A stretch of 64,000 nt of DNA from Microbacterium sp. lyk4-40-TSB-66 (GCF_030209475.1 NZ_JARVRW010000010.1:124001-188000); one strand, 5' to 3'. Shown: positions 23,487 to 34,042, numbered from the stretch's first letter. Notes: generated by a model not told the origin, from the letters alone. Program-made: numbers and translations.

Positions 23487-23645
23487 TTCTTCGCCGGGGC
23501 CGCGCGAGTCGCGGAGGTTCGGTGCTCGGCCGCTCTTCGAAGCGCCGATTCCCGGCGATTCGCGCGTGCCGCACAGCAGACCGGAAACGACAGACGCCGT
23601 CCGGCTGCGGGGCAGCGGGACGGCGTCCGGACGGAGCGAGTGCGG

Positions 23646-24458
23646 TCAGGCCTGGGGCGCGTCGCCCGCGACGGGGATGCGGCCGGTGCGGACGATCCGG
23701 TCGAGCAGAGCGTCGAAGTCGGCAGCCAGTTCCTGCGCCGAATCGCCGGGCCAGACGTGGAGCGGCTTCGCCGCACCCTGCGCCTGCTGGAGCGAGGTGC
23801 GCTCGGGCAGCTGCGGGTTGAGCACGAGGGGACCGAACATGTCGCGCAGTTCCTTGATGCGGAACTGGTGCTCGATCGACTGCGGGCGTACGCGGTTGAC
23901 CACGACGCCGAGCGGCTGCAGGCGCGGCGAGAGGCCGCGACGGATCTCCTCGATCGCGCGGAGGGCGCGGTCGGCGGCGGCGACGGAGAACAGTCCGGGT
24001 TCGGTGACGACGACGACGCGATCGCTCGCCGCCCACGCGGTGCGCGTGAGGGCGTTGAGCGAGGGGGCGCAGTCGATGAGCACGAGGTCGTACTCGCTCT
24101 CGATGGTGGCCAGGGCCTCCTCGAGCTTCCAGACGTCGCGCACGCTCGGGTGCGGGCCGTCGAAGTTGATCGCCGACGGGCTCCCGATCATCACGTCGAT
24201 GGTGCCGGGATGCACCTTCGCCCACCCGCTGGAGGTGATCGCCTGACGCACGACCTTCTCTTTCGGGTTCGCCAGGACATCAGCGATGTTGAGACGGCCG
24301 GCCACCGAGATGTCCATGCCGGTCGACACGTCGGATTGGGGGTCGAGGTCGACGACGAGAGTGCGAACGCCACGTGCGAAGGCTGCGGAAGCCAGCCCGA
24401 GTGTCACGGTCGTCTTGCCGACCCCGCCTTTGAGAGAGCTGACGGAGAGTACGTGCAC
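23646..24458 (-). CDS. Orphan ParA-family ATPase
   Basis: 270-aa Walker-type ATPase. The deviant Walker [15 protein letters not shown] (10-23), the ParA signature VVDLDPQSDVSTGMD (35-49) and Walker B DLVLIDCAPSLNAL are intact. There is no ParB-like gene or parS-like repeat nearby, so it is not the chromosomal segregation ParA; it may position a membrane complex or another cargo. GTG 24458 is divergent from pyc by 68 bp and has TAACGT 8 nt before it. The 3' gap (23487-23645) shows no gene. Confidence 0.87.
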   Translation of the reverse strand: MHVLSVSSLKGGVGKTTVTLGLASAAFARGVRTLVVDLDPQSDVSTGMDISVAGRLNIADVLANPKEKVVRQAITSSGWAKVHPGTIDVMIGSPSAINFDGPHPSVRDVWKLEEALATIESEYDLVLIDCAPSLNALTRTAWAASDRVVVVTEPGLFSVAAADRALRAIEEIRRGLSPRLQPLGVVVNRVRPQSIEHQFRIKELRDMFGPLVLNPQLPERTSLQQAQGAAKPLHVWPGDSAQELAADFDALLDRIVRTGRIPVAGDAPQA

Positions 24459-24526
24459 GAGAGTCCACGTTACCTTCCCCTAGGCTGTGAGCACATTCAG
24501 CCCCGCCAGATCGACCTGAGGTGCGC

Positions 24527-27500
24527 ATGTTTTCGAAGATCCTGGTCGCCAACCGTGGCGAGATCGCCATCCGGGCGTTCCGCGCCGCCTACGAGGTGGG
24601 AGCCCGCACGGTCGCGGTCTACCCCTACGAGGACCGCGCGTCGCTCCACCGGCTCAAAGCCGACGAGGCCTACCAGATCGGCGAGCGCGGCCACCCCGTG
24701 CGCGCCTACCTCGACGTGGACGAGATCATCCGCGTCGCCCGTGAGTGCGGCGCGGATGCCATTTACCCGGGGTACGGCTTCCTGTCCGAGAACCCGGAGC
24801 TCGCCGAGAAGGCCGCGGCCCACGGCATCACGTTCATCGGCCCGCCCGCCGAGGTGCTGTCGATGGCGGGCAACAAGGTCACCGCCAAGGAGCACGCGAT
24901 CGCCGCCGGCGTGCCGGTGCTGCGCTCCACGCCGGCGTCCGACGACATCGACGCGCTGCTGGCGCAGGCGGAGGAGATCGGCTTCCCGATCTTCGCCAAG
25001 GCGGTCGCGGGTGGGGGTGGGCGCGGCATGCGCCGCGTCGAGAGCATGGGCGAGCTGGCGCCGGCCCTGGCCGAGGCGATGCGCGAGGCGCAGAGCGCGT
25101 TCGGCGACCCCCGCATGTTCCTCGAGCAGGCCGTGCAGCGCCCGCGTCACGTCGAGGTGCAGATCCTCGCGGATGCCACGGGCGAGACGGTGCACCTCTT
25201 CGAGCGCGATTGCTCCGTGCAGCGTCGCCACCAGAAGGTCATCGAGATCGCTCCTGCCCCCAACCTCGACGACGCGGTGCGGCAGGATCTGCACCGCTTC
25301 GCCGTCGCCTTCGCCCGCTCGATCGGGTACCAGAACGCCGGCACGGTCGAGTTCCTGCTCGAGACCGCGGGTCCCCGCACGGGCGAGGTCGTCTTCATCG
25401 AGATGAACCCGCGCATCCAGGTCGAGCACACCGTGACCGAGGAGGTCACCGACGTCGACCTCGTGCAGTCGCAGATGCGCATCGCCGCCGGTCAGACACT
25501 CGCCGACCTGCACCTCCAGCAGGGCGACATCCACCTGCGCGGGGCGGCCCTGCAGTGCCGCATCACGACGGAGGACCCCACGCAGGGCTTCCGCCCCGAC
25601 ACCGGCAAGATCACGACCTACCGCTCGCCCGGCGGCGCCGGCATCCGCCTCGACGGCGGCACGACGGCCGCGGGATCCCAGGTCAGCCCGCACTTCGACT
25701 CGATGCTGTCGAAGCTGTCGTGCCGCGGTCGGGATTTCCCCGCGGCCGTTGCGCGCGCCCGTCGCGCCCTGGCCGAGTTCCGCATCCGCGGGGTCTCCAC
25801 GAACATCCCCTTCCTGCAGGCCGTGCTCGACGACCCGGCGTTCATCGCGGGCGACCTCAGCACGTCGTTCATCGACGAGCGTCCCGAGCTGCTGCGGGGA
25901 CGTGAGTCGAAGGACCGCGGGACGAAGGTGCTGTCCTGGCTCGTCGACACCACAGTCAACCGCCCGAACGGTGAGAACCCGCTCTCGATCGACCCCGGCG
26001 CCAAGCTCCCGCCTCTCGATTTCGCTGCGCCCGCCCCCGCGGGTTCCCGCCAGCGTCTGCGGGAGCTCGGTCCGGCGGGATTCGCCCGGGCGCTGCGCGA
26101 GCAGACCGCCCTCGCCGTCACCGAGACCACCTTCCGCGACGCGCACCAGTCGCTGCTGGCCACGCGCGTGCGCACCCGCGACCTCGTGCGCGTCGCCCCG
26201 CACGTCGCCCGTCTCACCCCGGGCCTGCTCTCGGTCGAGGCGTGGGGCGGGGCGACGTACGACGTGGCCCTCCGCTTCCTCGGCGAAGACCCGTGGGAGC
26301 GTCTCGACGCGCTCCGCGAGGCCCTGCCCAACATCGCGATCCAGATGCTGCTGCGCGGGCGCAACACGGTCGGCTACACGCCGTACCCCACCGAGGTCAC
26401 CGACGCGTTCGTCGCCGAGGCCGCGGCATCCGGTGTCGACATCTTCCGCATCTTCGACGCGCTCAACGACGTGTCGCAGATGCGACCGGCGATCGACGCC
26501 GTGCTCGCCACCGGCACCGCCGTCGCCGAGGTCGCCGTCTGCTACACCGGAGACCTGCTCGACCCGGCCGAGAACCTGTACACCCTCGACTACTACCTGC
26601 GTCTGGCCGAGCAGATCGTGGAGGCGGGCGCGCACATCCTCGCCGTCAAGGACATGGCGGGCCTCCTGCGTCCCGCCGCCGCGGCGAAGCTCGTCTCGGC
26701 GCTGCGCGACCGGTTCGACCTGCCCGTCCACGTGCACACGCACGACACCGCCGGCGGCCAACTCGCCACCCTGCTGGCCGCGTCCGATGCGGGGGCGGAT
26801 GCCGTGGACGCCGCCGCCGCGCCCATGGCGGGCACCACCAGCCAGCCGTCGCTGTCGGCCCTCGTCGCCGCCCTCGCGCACACCGAGCGCGACACCGGCC
26901 TCGACCTCGGCGCCGTGAGCGACCTCGAGCCGTACTGGGAGGCGGTGCGTCACCTGTACCGCCCCTTCGAGTCGGGCCTCGCCGGTCCGACGGGCCGCGT
27001 GTACCGCCACGAGATCCCGGGCGGGCAGCTGTCGAACCTGCGTCAGCAGGCCATCGCCCTGGGCCTCGCCGACGACTTCGAGCTCATCGAGGACATGTAC
27101 GCCGCCGCCGACCGCATCCTCGGGCGCGTGCCGAAGGTCACCCCGTCGTCGAAGGTCGTGGGGGACCTCGCCCTGCACCTCGCCGCCGTCAAGGCCGACC
27201 CGGCCGACTTCGAGCAGAACCCCGAGAAGTACGACGTGCCCGACTCGGTCGTGTCGTTCATGGCGGGCGAGCTCGGCGACCTGCCGGGCGGCTGGCCCGA
27301 ACCGTTCCGCTCGAAGGTGCTCGCGGGCCGGGACGCCAAGACCGGCGTCACCCCGCTCACCGACGACGACACCGCAGCCCTCGCGGGGGAGCCGGGCGAT
27401 CGACGAGCCCGTCTGAACCGCCTGCTGTTCCCCGGCCCGACCCGGACGTTCGAGGAGATGCGGGCGAACTACGGCGACCTCAGCGTCCTCGACACCGCCG

Positions 27501-27934
27501 ACTACCTCTACGGGTTGCGTGCCGGTGGCGAGCACGTCGTAGAGATCGAGCGGGGCGTTCAGCTGTTCGTCGGGCTCGAGGCCGTCGGCGACGCCGATGA
27601 AAAGGGCATGCGCACCGTCATGACGACCCTGAACGGTCAGTTGCGCCCGGTGTTCGTGCGCGATCGTTCGATCGACGTCGAGGTGCGCCAGGCCGAGAAG
27701 GCCGACACCTCCAAGCCCGGTCAGATCGCGGCGCCCTTCTCGGGCGTCGTGACGATGAAGGCCAGCCCGGGCGACCGGGTGGCGGCGGGACAGGCGGTCG
27801 CGTCCATCGAGGCGATGAAGATGGAGGCGGCGATCACCTCGTCCGTCGAGGGAGTCGTCGAGCGCGTCGCGATCGGTAGCACACAACAGGTCGAAGCAGG
27901 AGACCTTTTGCTGGTGATCCGCCCGTCGCAGTAG
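24527..27934 (+). CDS. pyc: Pyruvate carboxylase
   Basis: 1135-aa biotin enzyme converting pyruvate, bicarbonate and ATP to oxaloacetate. Biotin carboxylase (1-450) shows KILVANRGEIAIRAFRAAYE, the ATP-grasp loop VAGGGGRGMRRV and EMNPRIQVEHTVTEEVTDVD. Carboxyltransferase (about 525-810) shows TETTFRDAHQSLLATRVRT with metal-binding HVHTHDTAGG. The C-terminal carrier domain has biotinyl Lys1098 in EAMKMEA. Length and order are canonical. ATG 24527 is preferred over GTG 24521 because TGAGG lies 6 nt upstream. It serves anaplerosis; the nearby acyl-CoA and DAHP genes are not functionally linked. Confidence 0.96.
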   Translation: MFSKILVANRGEIAIRAFRAAYEVGARTVAVYPYEDRASLHRLKADEAYQIGERGHPVRAYLDVDEIIRVARECGADAIYPGYGFLSENPELAEKAAAHGITFIGPPAEVLSMAGNKVTAKEHAIAAGVPVLRSTPASDDIDALLAQAEEIGFPIFAKAVAGGGGRGMRRVESMGELAPALAEAMREAQSAFGDPRMFLEQAVQRPRHVEVQILADATGETVHLFERDCSVQRRHQKVIEIAPAPNLDDAVRQDLHRFAVAFARSIGYQNAGTVEFLLETAGPRTGEVVFIEMNPRIQVEHTVTEEVTDVDLVQSQMRIAAGQTLADLHLQQGDIHLRGAALQCRITTEDPTQGFRPDTGKITTYRSPGGAGIRLDGGTTAAGSQVSPHFDSMLSKLSCRGRDFPAAVARARRALAEFRIRGVSTNIPFLQAVLDDPAFIAGDLSTSFIDERPELLRGRESKDRGTKVLSWLVDTTVNRPNGENPLSIDPGAKLPPLDFAAPAPAGSRQRLRELGPAGFARALREQTALAVTETTFRDAHQSLLATRVRTRDLVRVAPHVARLTPGLLSVEAWGGATYDVALRFLGEDPWERLDALREALPNIAIQMLLRGRNTVGYTPYPTEVTDAFVAEAAASGVDIFRIFDALNDVSQMRPAIDAVLATGTAVAEVAVCYTGDLLDPAENLYTLDYYLRLAEQIVEAGAHILAVKDMAGLLRPAAAAKLVSALRDRFDLPVHVHTHDTAGGQLATLLAASDAGADAVDAAAAPMAGTTSQPSLSALVAALAHTERDTGLDLGAVSDLEPYWEAVRHLYRPFESGLAGPTGRVYRHEIPGGQLSNLRQQAIALGLADDFELIEDMYAAADRILGRVPKVTPSSKVVGDLALHLAAVKADPADFEQNPEKYDVPDSVVSFMAGELGDLPGGWPEPFRSKVLAGRDAKTGVTPLTDDDTAALAGEPGDRRARLNRLLFPGPTRTFEEMRANYGDLSVLDTADYLYGLRAGGEHVVEIERGVQLFVGLEAVGDADEKGMRTVMTTLNGQLRPVFVRDRSIDVEVRQAEKADTSKPGQIAAPFSGVVTMKASPGDRVAAGQAVASIEAMKMEAAITSSVEGVVERVAIGSTQQVEAGDLLLVIRPSQ

Positions 27935-27941
27935 CCTGGGA

Positions 27942-27963
27942 GGGGGCGCTTTCGCGCCCTCCT
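27942..27963 (+). terminator. Hairpin after pyc
   Basis: GGGGGCGC and GCGCCC arms flank TTTC, followed by TCCTTCC, 8 bp beyond the pyc stop and just before the next gene's ribosome site. Confidence 0.6.
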
Positions 27964-27980
27964 TCCGTTTGGAGACTGCA

Positions 27981-30482
27981 GTGACCCCCGACCGCACCGA
28001 CGCGAACCCCGACGAGAACGCCGAACACGGCGTCCTCGACGAGAGCGGGAACCTCGATACCGCCAGCATCACGATCCTCGGTGGGCACATCGCTCAGGTC
28101 AACGTCGACCTGCCTGTGGCCGGCGACGACGACCTCGACGACGACGTGATCGAAGACGAGATCCCCATCGACGACCCCGGTCGTCCCCTCCTCGATGCCC
28201 CGCACGAGCGTCGTTCCGACAAGGGCGACCGCGAGATCGCCCACGTGCACCACGTCGAATCGCTTCCCACCGGCGACATCATCCTCGAGCCCCACGACGA
28301 GCCCGACGCGTCGACCTCCGGCGACGAGAACCATGACGTGCAGGATGCGGAGCTCGTCGACGACGAGCACGGCGCCGACGCCCCGCAGGTCTGGGACGCC
28401 GGCCATGTCGAGCACGCGCAGGCTGACGACGCGGAACACGAGACTCCGCACACCGAGCACGCCGAGTCCGACGACCGTGCGCACGCGGAGGCTCCGCAGG
28501 CCGAGTCCCACGTCGAACCCCCGGAGGCGCCGCACGCCGAGGCGTACGACGCCGAGCACGCTGACGCGCACGCCACCGGGCACGCCGACGCAGACGGAGC
28601 CGAGCACGTCGACCAGGTCCCCGAGCCGGACGCCCACGACGGAGCCGAGTCGTTCGCGACCGGGACGGACTCCGCCCACGACGCCCGGCACGGACACGGT
28701 GACGACGACACGGCCTACGATCTCCGCGAAGTGGCCATCACGTCCGCGCACGCAGATGCGCCGGACGACGTCCGTGCCTCCGACCTCCACGACGCCGAGA
28801 TCGTCGACGACGTCGAGCTGTTCGAGGCCGACGCCGCTGACCCCGACGACATGCCCGGGGTCGGCGTGACCGACGCGGCGGAACCGGAGAGCGCGCACGG
28901 CCTCGACGGCGCCCCCGAACACTCGGACGACACCCTCGAGGTGCGGGATACCGCGGCGGCCGGCACAGCCCTGACCCACGCGCCGTGGATCCCTGTCTCC
29001 GATCGCCCCCGCACCGATGACGACGACGCCGTATCCGCGCCCGCGGATGAGACGGACGAGCCCGCGAGCGGGTCGGCGACGGCCCCGGAGGAGGACGACG
29101 TGGCATCCGAGAACGACATGCCCGACACCGAGGCGACGGCATCGTCGGGCGCGGGGCCCTCCGCGACGACGGACGCCGCGTCGCAGCCCACCGGCGCCCC
29201 GGGCACCGGCCCCGTCTCCACCCCGGCGGGGGAGACCCCGGCGAACGGTGACGCCCCCGCGCCGACCACCGCGTCCACGACCGGTCCCGTCGCGGCCGCG
29301 TCCGACGCGACGCCGGCGACGGGGCCCGTGCCCGCCACCCGCGCCGAGCGTGCGGCGACGGGCGCCATCGGCACCCTCCCGCTCACGCGCCGCGGCGCGC
29401 ACCAGGCCGACGAGGCCGCGCGCGCCGCCGACGAGGCCGCGCGCGTCGACCGTGCGCACGCGATGGAACGCGTCCGCACGCCCGCGCCCGACGTCACACT
29501 GACCTCGAAGCGCATCGGACAGATCGACGACTCCCGCGAGAGCTCCGATCTGCTCACCGCCGACCGTCTGCTCGACCCGCGCCAGATCTCCAAGCCCGAG
29601 CCCGAGGGACTGTGGCAGCAGCTCGTCTACTCGGTCTCGGGTCATCGCATCAATCTCGGCGACGGGCGCCGTGCCCGTGACCGAAAGGACCTCGACCAGC
29701 GCATCGCGGCGCCTCTCACCGGGGGCGCGCGCTTCGTACCGGTTCTGTCGCGCAAGGGCGGAGTGGGTAAGACCACCGTCACGTCGCTGCTGGGGATGGC
29801 CCTCGCCGATGCACGCGACGACCGCATCATCGCCGTCGACGCCAACCCCGACCGCGGGACGCTCGCCGACCGGGTGGGCCGGCCGAACGGTCGCACCGTC
29901 CGCGATCTCGTGCGCTCCCATGACGAGGTCGCCGGTTATCACGACGTCTCCTCGATCGTGGCCCGCGACGCCACGCGCCTCGACGTGCTGGCATCCGACG
30001 CCGATCCGCGGGTGTCGGAGGCGTTCAGCGACGACGACTACCGACGCGTCGCCGACGTGGCCGCGCACTACTACTCCATCGTGTTGACCGACACCGGCAC
30101 GGGCATCGTGCACTCGGTGATGGGCGCGACACTCGAACTCGCCCACACGGTCGTCATCGTCGCGGGGCTGTCGGTCGATGAGGCCCGACTCGCGTCCGAG
30201 ACCCTCACCTGGCTCGAGACCAACGGGTACGCCGCGCGCGTACGCGATGCCGTCGTCGTCCTGAACAACTCGCGGCCGGGCACCCCCCTCGTGCGCGAGA
30301 GCGAACTCGAGGCGCACTTCCGCTCACGGGTGCGCACCGTCATCCGGATGCCGTACGACGCACGCATCGCCGCCGGCAGTGCGATCACCTTCCGCGACCT
30401 GCAGCCTTCCACGCGGCAGGCGGCGCGCGAGCTCGCGGCGGCAGTGGTCGAGGGACTGCGTTCCCCGGTGGCCGCCGCATGA
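27981..30482 (+). CDS. MinD/EspI-like ATPase with long acidic His-rich N-terminus
   Basis: 833 aa. Residues 1-~500 are predicted disordered, very rich in Asp, Glu, His, Ala and later Pro/Thr. Residues 134-254 contain about sixteen His spaced every 3-8 positions among acidic residues (for example [20 protein letters not shown]). A basic amphipathic stretch at ~450-570 leads to a C-terminal MinD/ParA-like ATPase: Walker [17 protein letters not shown] (P-loop 592-599), [16 protein letters not shown], and a late [10 protein letters not shown] guanine-site-like motif. The closest design I know is EspI of type VII secretion loci, but no ESX gene is nearby. GTG 27981 follows GGAG; a TTG at 27969 is less likely. 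The stop overlaps the deformylase start. Confidence 0.85.
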   Translation: MTPDRTDANPDENAEHGVLDESGNLDTASITILGGHIAQVNVDLPVAGDDDLDDDVIEDEIPIDDPGRPLLDAPHERRSDKGDREIAHVHHVESLPTGDIILEPHDEPDASTSGDENHDVQDAELVDDEHGADAPQVWDAGHVEHAQADDAEHETPHTEHAESDDRAHAEAPQAESHVEPPEAPHAEAYDAEHADAHATGHADADGAEHVDQVPEPDAHDGAESFATGTDSAHDARHGHGDDDTAYDLREVAITSAHADAPDDVRASDLHDAEIVDDVELFEADAADPDDMPGVGVTDAAEPESAHGLDGAPEHSDDTLEVRDTAAAGTALTHAPWIPVSDRPRTDDDDAVSAPADETDEPASGSATAPEEDDVASENDMPDTEATASSGAGPSATTDAASQPTGAPGTGPVSTPAGETPANGDAPAPTTASTTGPVAAASDATPATGPVPATRAERAATGAIGTLPLTRRGAHQADEAARAADEAARVDRAHAMERVRTPAPDVTLTSKRIGQIDDSRESSDLLTADRLLDPRQISKPEPEGLWQQLVYSVSGHRINLGDGRRARDRKDLDQRIAAPLTGGARFVPVLSRKGGVGKTTVTSLLGMALADARDDRIIAVDANPDRGTLADRVGRPNGRTVRDLVRSHDEVAGYHDVSSIVARDATRLDVLASDADPRVSEAFSDDDYRRVADVAAHYYSIVLTDTGTGIVHSVMGATLELAHTVVIVAGLSVDEARLASETLTWLETNGYAARVRDAVVVLNNSRPGTPLVRESELEAHFRSRVRTVIRMPYDARIAAGSAITFRDLQPSTRQAARELAAAVVEGLRSPVAAA

Positions 30483-30970
30483 CCGTACGTCCGATCCGCG
30501 TGTTCGGCGACCCGGTTCTGCGCGCCGTCAGCGCGCCCATCGACCAGATCGACGACGGCGTCCGAGCCCTCGTACAGGATCTGATCGACACCGTCGAACT
30601 GCCCGGTCGCGCGGGCGTCGCCGCCCCTCAGATCGGCGTGGGCCTGCGGGCGTTCAGCTACAACATCGACGGCTACGTCGGGTACGTGCTCAACCCCGTG
30701 CTCGTCGAGACGCGCGGCGAGCCGGAGGCGGTGGGGGAGGGATGCCTCTCGGTCCCGGGTCTCTGGCACGATGCCATCCGCTACCCGTGGGCGAAGGTCG
30801 TGGGGATGGACCTGGACGGCGCCGAGGTGGTGCTCGAGGGCGAGGGACTGCTGGCGCAGGCTCTGCAGCACGAGACCGACCACCTCGACGGCATGCTCTA
30901 CCTCTCGCGCCTGCCCGCCGACACGCGCCGCGAGGCGATGCGCCAGGTGCGCGAGAGCGACTGGTTCTGA
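30479..30970 (+). CDS. def: Peptide deformylase
   Basis: 163-aa metalloenzyme that removes the N-formyl group from new proteins. The three family motifs are present: [11 protein letters not shown] (39-49), EGCLSVPG (with the metal-binding Cys) and QHETDHLDG (HExxH metal site and catalytic Glu). ATG 30479 overlaps the TGA of the MinD-like gene (ATGA), so its translation is coupled to an unrelated ATPase, which is unusual for def. It lacks the C-terminal extension of type II enzymes. Another def copy elsewhere cannot be excluded. Confidence 0.95.
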   Translation: MTVRPIRVFGDPVLRAVSAPIDQIDDGVRALVQDLIDTVELPGRAGVAAPQIGVGLRAFSYNIDGYVGYVLNPVLVETRGEPEAVGEGCLSVPGLWHDAIRYPWAKVVGMDLDGAEVVLEGEGLLAQALQHETDHLDGMLYLSRLPADTRREAMRQVRESDWF

Positions 30971-31076
30971 CCCTCGCGAGACCGCATTCCCCTGGTGTGG
31001 GCGTCAGTCCCGTCTCGCGTTGAGTGCTCGAGGCTGTGCGCGTCGCGGAGGACTCGCGTCGTCGCCGTGACGGACG

Positions 31077-31107
31077 ACGGCCCGGTCCTCCGAAGGGGCC
31101 GGGCCGT
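31077..31107. terminator. Bidirectional hairpin between def and acyl-CoA synthetase
   Basis: ACGGCCCGGTCC (31077-31088) pairs with GGGCCGGGCCGT (31096-31107), with one G-U pair, then TTCTTC. A second long-range stem (CGCGAGAC 30975-30982 with GTCTCGCG 31012-31019) lies just upstream. Confidence 0.75.
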
Positions 31108-31122
31108 TCTTCGCGACCGGAG

Positions 31123-32949
31123 TCAGGGGAGCGAGACGTTGGTCGTGTTCACCGGCACGGCGTAGAGGTCTTCGATGGCCTCGGCGTGGTCGGACACGAT
31201 GACGTTGCGCTTGATGCTCATCTTGGGCGTCAGGTGCCCGCTGGCCTCGGTCCACTCCGTGGGGAGGATCGTGAACTTGCGGATCGACTCCGCGCGCGAC
31301 ACGCGGGTGTTGGCGCGGTCGACGGCGCCCTGCACCTCGGCGCGCACCTTCTCGTTCTCGGCCGCGTCGGCGAGCGACATGTCGGAGGGGAGGCCGTTGT
31401 TGGCGAGCCACGTCGGCAGCATCTCGGTGTCGAGGGTCACCAGCGCCGCGATGAAGGGTTTGTGGTCTCCGACCACCACGACCTGTCCGACGATCGGGTT
31501 GGCTCGGATCGGATCCTCGAGGGCGGCGGGGGCGACGTTCTTGCCTCCGGCGGTGACGATGATCTCCTTCTTGCGACCCGTGATCGTGAGGAACCCGTCG
31601 CCGTCGAAGGCTCCGATGTCGCCGGTCTTGAACCACTCGCCGTCGAAGGCCTCGGCTGTGGCCTCGGGGTTCTGCCAGTACTCGCGGAAGACGTTGATGC
31701 CGCGCACCTGGATCTCGCCGTCGTCGGCGAGTCGCACGCCCACGCCCGGCAGGACGGGGCCCACGGTGCCGATCTTGGACTTGGTGGCCAGGTTGACCGT
31801 GGCGGGGGCGGTGGTCTCGGTGAGGCCGTACCCCTCGAGGATGACGACGCCGAGGCTGCGGAAGAAGTGACCCAGACGTGGGCCGAGCGGGGCCGACCCC
31901 GACACCGCGTACACGACGCGGCCACCCATGGCATCCCGGAGCTTCGAGTAGACGAGCTTGTCGAAGAGCGCGAACGTGAGCTTGAGCCCGAGCGGGATCT
32001 TCTTGCCCTCCTGCAGGCGCTGCGAGTGCTCGATCGCGGCGTCGGCCGCGGCGCGGAAGATCTTGCCCTTGCCGCCCGCCTCGGCCTTCTGCTCGGCGGA
32101 ATTGTAGACCTTCTCGAACACGCGCGGTACGGCGAGGAGGAAGGTGGGCTGGAACGAGCCGAGCGCGGGAAGGAGTTGCTTCGTGTCGGGCTGGTGGCCC
32201 GTCTTCACCCCGGCGTGCACGTTCAACAGCGAGATGAAGCGTGCGAAGACGTGAGCCGTCGTGATGAAGAGCAGCGTGGAGGCGCCTTCCGTCTCGACGA
32301 CCTCGTGCAGGGCCTTGGCGGAGTTGCGCGCCAGCTCCACGAAGTTGCTGTGCACCAGCACGCAGCCCTTGGGGCGACCGGTCGAGCCCGAGGTGTAGAT
32401 GAGGGTCGCGACGTCCGACGCCTTCGCGAGGTGGCGGCGCCGCTCGATCTCTTCGTCGGTGATGTGCGTGCCCCCCGCCACGAGCCTGTCCAGGTCGCCC
32501 GCGTGCATCGCCCACACCTCGCGCACGAGGGGGACGTCGCTGCGCACCTCGTCGAGCCGCTCGGCATGGTCGGCCGATTCGAGCACGACGGCGACGGCGC
32601 CCGAATCCGCCAGGATCCACGAGATCTGCGCGGGGGAGCTCGTCTCGTACACCGGCACCATCACGGCGCCGGCGTAGAACAGCGCGAAGTCCACGAGCGT
32701 CCAGTCGTACGTGGTACGTGCGATGAAAGCGACCTTCTCACCCGGCTGCACCCCCGCGGCGACGAACCCCTTCGCCAGGACGATGACCTGCCTCTCGAAC
32801 TCGGCGGCGGTCACGTCGCGCCATCCGCCGGCGTCGGGGACGGCGAAGAGGGGGCGGTCGGGGGTCGCCCGGACGCGGTCGGCCAGCAGGTCGGACGCGT
32901 TGGCATCCGGATCTGCGGGGACGATGAGGGGAAGGTCGAACTGGATCAC
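31123..32949 (-). CDS. Long-chain fatty acid-CoA ligase (FadD15-like)
   Basis: 608-aa adenylate-forming enzyme activating fatty acids to acyl-CoA. The P-loop TLIYTSGSTGRPKGC (about 175-189), YGLTETTAPATVN, the hinge TGDIGAFDGDGFLTITGRKK and the C-terminal lysine region are all in family positions. The AMP-binding domain is preceded by FAVPDAGGWRDVTAAEF, typical of FadD15 and plant-like long-chain ligases. GTG 32949 has AAGGAG five nt upstream. It is a single-gene unit, divergent from the ROK kinase gene. Confidence 0.93.
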   Translation of the reverse strand: MIQFDLPLIVPADPDANASDLLADRVRATPDRPLFAVPDAGGWRDVTAAEFERQVIVLAKGFVAAGVQPGEKVAFIARTTYDWTLVDFALFYAGAVMVPVYETSSPAQISWILADSGAVAVVLESADHAERLDEVRSDVPLVREVWAMHAGDLDRLVAGGTHITDEEIERRRHLAKASDVATLIYTSGSTGRPKGCVLVHSNFVELARNSAKALHEVVETEGASTLLFITTAHVFARFISLLNVHAGVKTGHQPDTKQLLPALGSFQPTFLLAVPRVFEKVYNSAEQKAEAGGKGKIFRAAADAAIEHSQRLQEGKKIPLGLKLTFALFDKLVYSKLRDAMGGRVVYAVSGSAPLGPRLGHFFRSLGVVILEGYGLTETTAPATVNLATKSKIGTVGPVLPGVGVRLADDGEIQVRGINVFREYWQNPEATAEAFDGEWFKTGDIGAFDGDGFLTITGRKKEIIVTAGGKNVAPAALEDPIRANPIVGQVVVVGDHKPFIAALVTLDTEMLPTWLANNGLPSDMSLADAAENEKVRAEVQGAVDRANTRVSRAESIRKFTILPTEWTEASGHLTPKMSIKRNVIVSDHAEAIEDLYAVPVNTTNVSLP

Positions 32950-33104
32950 GGTAACTCCTTCGGCACCGGAAAGAACGTCGAGCGGTGCGTCGAGTCTATC
33001 CGCACGGTTTCCGGCGACACCGGGACGCGGCGTCCCGCGCCGCGCACGCGGCATGGCTAGACTTCACCGGGCCGAGCCGCTCGGTCGGCCCGGAAGGGAG
33101 CGCG

Positions 33105-34040
33105 GTGCACAACGTCGGCATCGACATCGGGGGCACGAAGATCGCGGGAGGCGTCGTCGACGACGACGGCACCATCATCGAGAAGCTCCGCGTCGACACC
33201 CCCATCGACCCCGCCGCCCTCGTGGATGCCGTGGTCGACATGGCCGACCACCTGCGGCGCGCGCACGACATTCACGCGATCGGCGTCGCGGCGGCGGGCT
33301 TCATCAGCCTCGACCGCAGCACGGTCATCTACGCCCCCAACATCGACTGGCGCGACGAACCACTGCGCGCCCGCCTCGAGCAGCGTCTCGACGCGCCCGT
33401 CACGATCGAGAACGACGCCAACGCCGCCGGCTGGGGCGAGTACCGCTTCGGGGCCGGTCGCGGCGTGCACGACATGGTCATGCTGACCATGGGCACCGGT
33501 GTCGGGGGCGCCGTCGTCAGCGGCGGCGAACTCTTCCGCGGTGGACACGGCATCGGCGGCGAACTCGGCCACATGCGCTTCGTGCGCGGCGGTCACCCCT
33601 GCGGATGCGGGCAGAACGGATGCCTGGAGCAGTACGCCTCGGGCCGCGCGCTGCAGCGCGAGGCGAACGCGATCGCCGACGAGGGCGGCATCGGCGCGGC
33701 CCTCGCCGCGATCCGCGAAGAGAAGGGCGCCATCCCCGGGCCCGCCGTCTCGCGGCTCGTGCTCGCGGGCGACCCGGGTGCGGTCGAGGCCCTCCGCCGC
33801 GTCGCCACCGCCCTCGGTGAGGCGTGCGGCGGCTTCCAGGCCGTCCTCGATCCCGAGCTGTTCGTCATCGGCGGCGGCGTCGCACAGCTGGGTGCCGACC
33901 TGCTCGCCCCGGTGAAGCTCGCGTACGAGACGTCGCTGCCGGGGTACGGTGAACGTCCGGTCGCCGAGTTCGCCATCGCACGTCTGGGCAACGACGCCGG
34001 CCTGATCGGGGTCGCCGACCTCGCCGGGAAGGAGCGCTGA
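33105..34040 (+). CDS. ROK-family glucokinase
   Basis: 311-aa sugar kinase phosphorylating glucose with ATP or polyphosphate. The ATP site is GIDIGGTKIAGGVVDDDG (5-22), the catalytic Asp lies in ENDANAAGWGEYRFGAG, and the ROK zinc site GHPCGCGQNGCLEQYASG has the expected His and Cys residues. There is no N-terminal HTH, so it is a kinase and not a NagC-type repressor. GTG 33105 has GGAAGGGAG upstream; TAGACT at ~33058 is a likely -10 box. The stop is 2 bp before plsC, indicating one operon. Confidence 0.93.
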   Translation: MHNVGIDIGGTKIAGGVVDDDGTIIEKLRVDTPIDPAALVDAVVDMADHLRRAHDIHAIGVAAAGFISLDRSTVIYAPNIDWRDEPLRARLEQRLDAPVTIENDANAAGWGEYRFGAGRGVHDMVMLTMGTGVGGAVVSGGELFRGGHGIGGELGHMRFVRGGHPCGCGQNGCLEQYASGRALQREANAIADEGGIGAALAAIREEKGAIPGPAVSRLVLAGDPGAVEALRRVATALGEACGGFQAVLDPELFVIGGGVAQLGADLLAPVKLAYETSLPGYGERPVAEFAIARLGNDAGLIGVADLAGKER

Positions 34041-34042
34041 CG

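Noticed and set aside
24497..28090. Reverse-strand open frame of 1197 codons
   Set aside because: Antisense to pyruvate carboxylase, which has complete domain motifs; the translation is low complexity.
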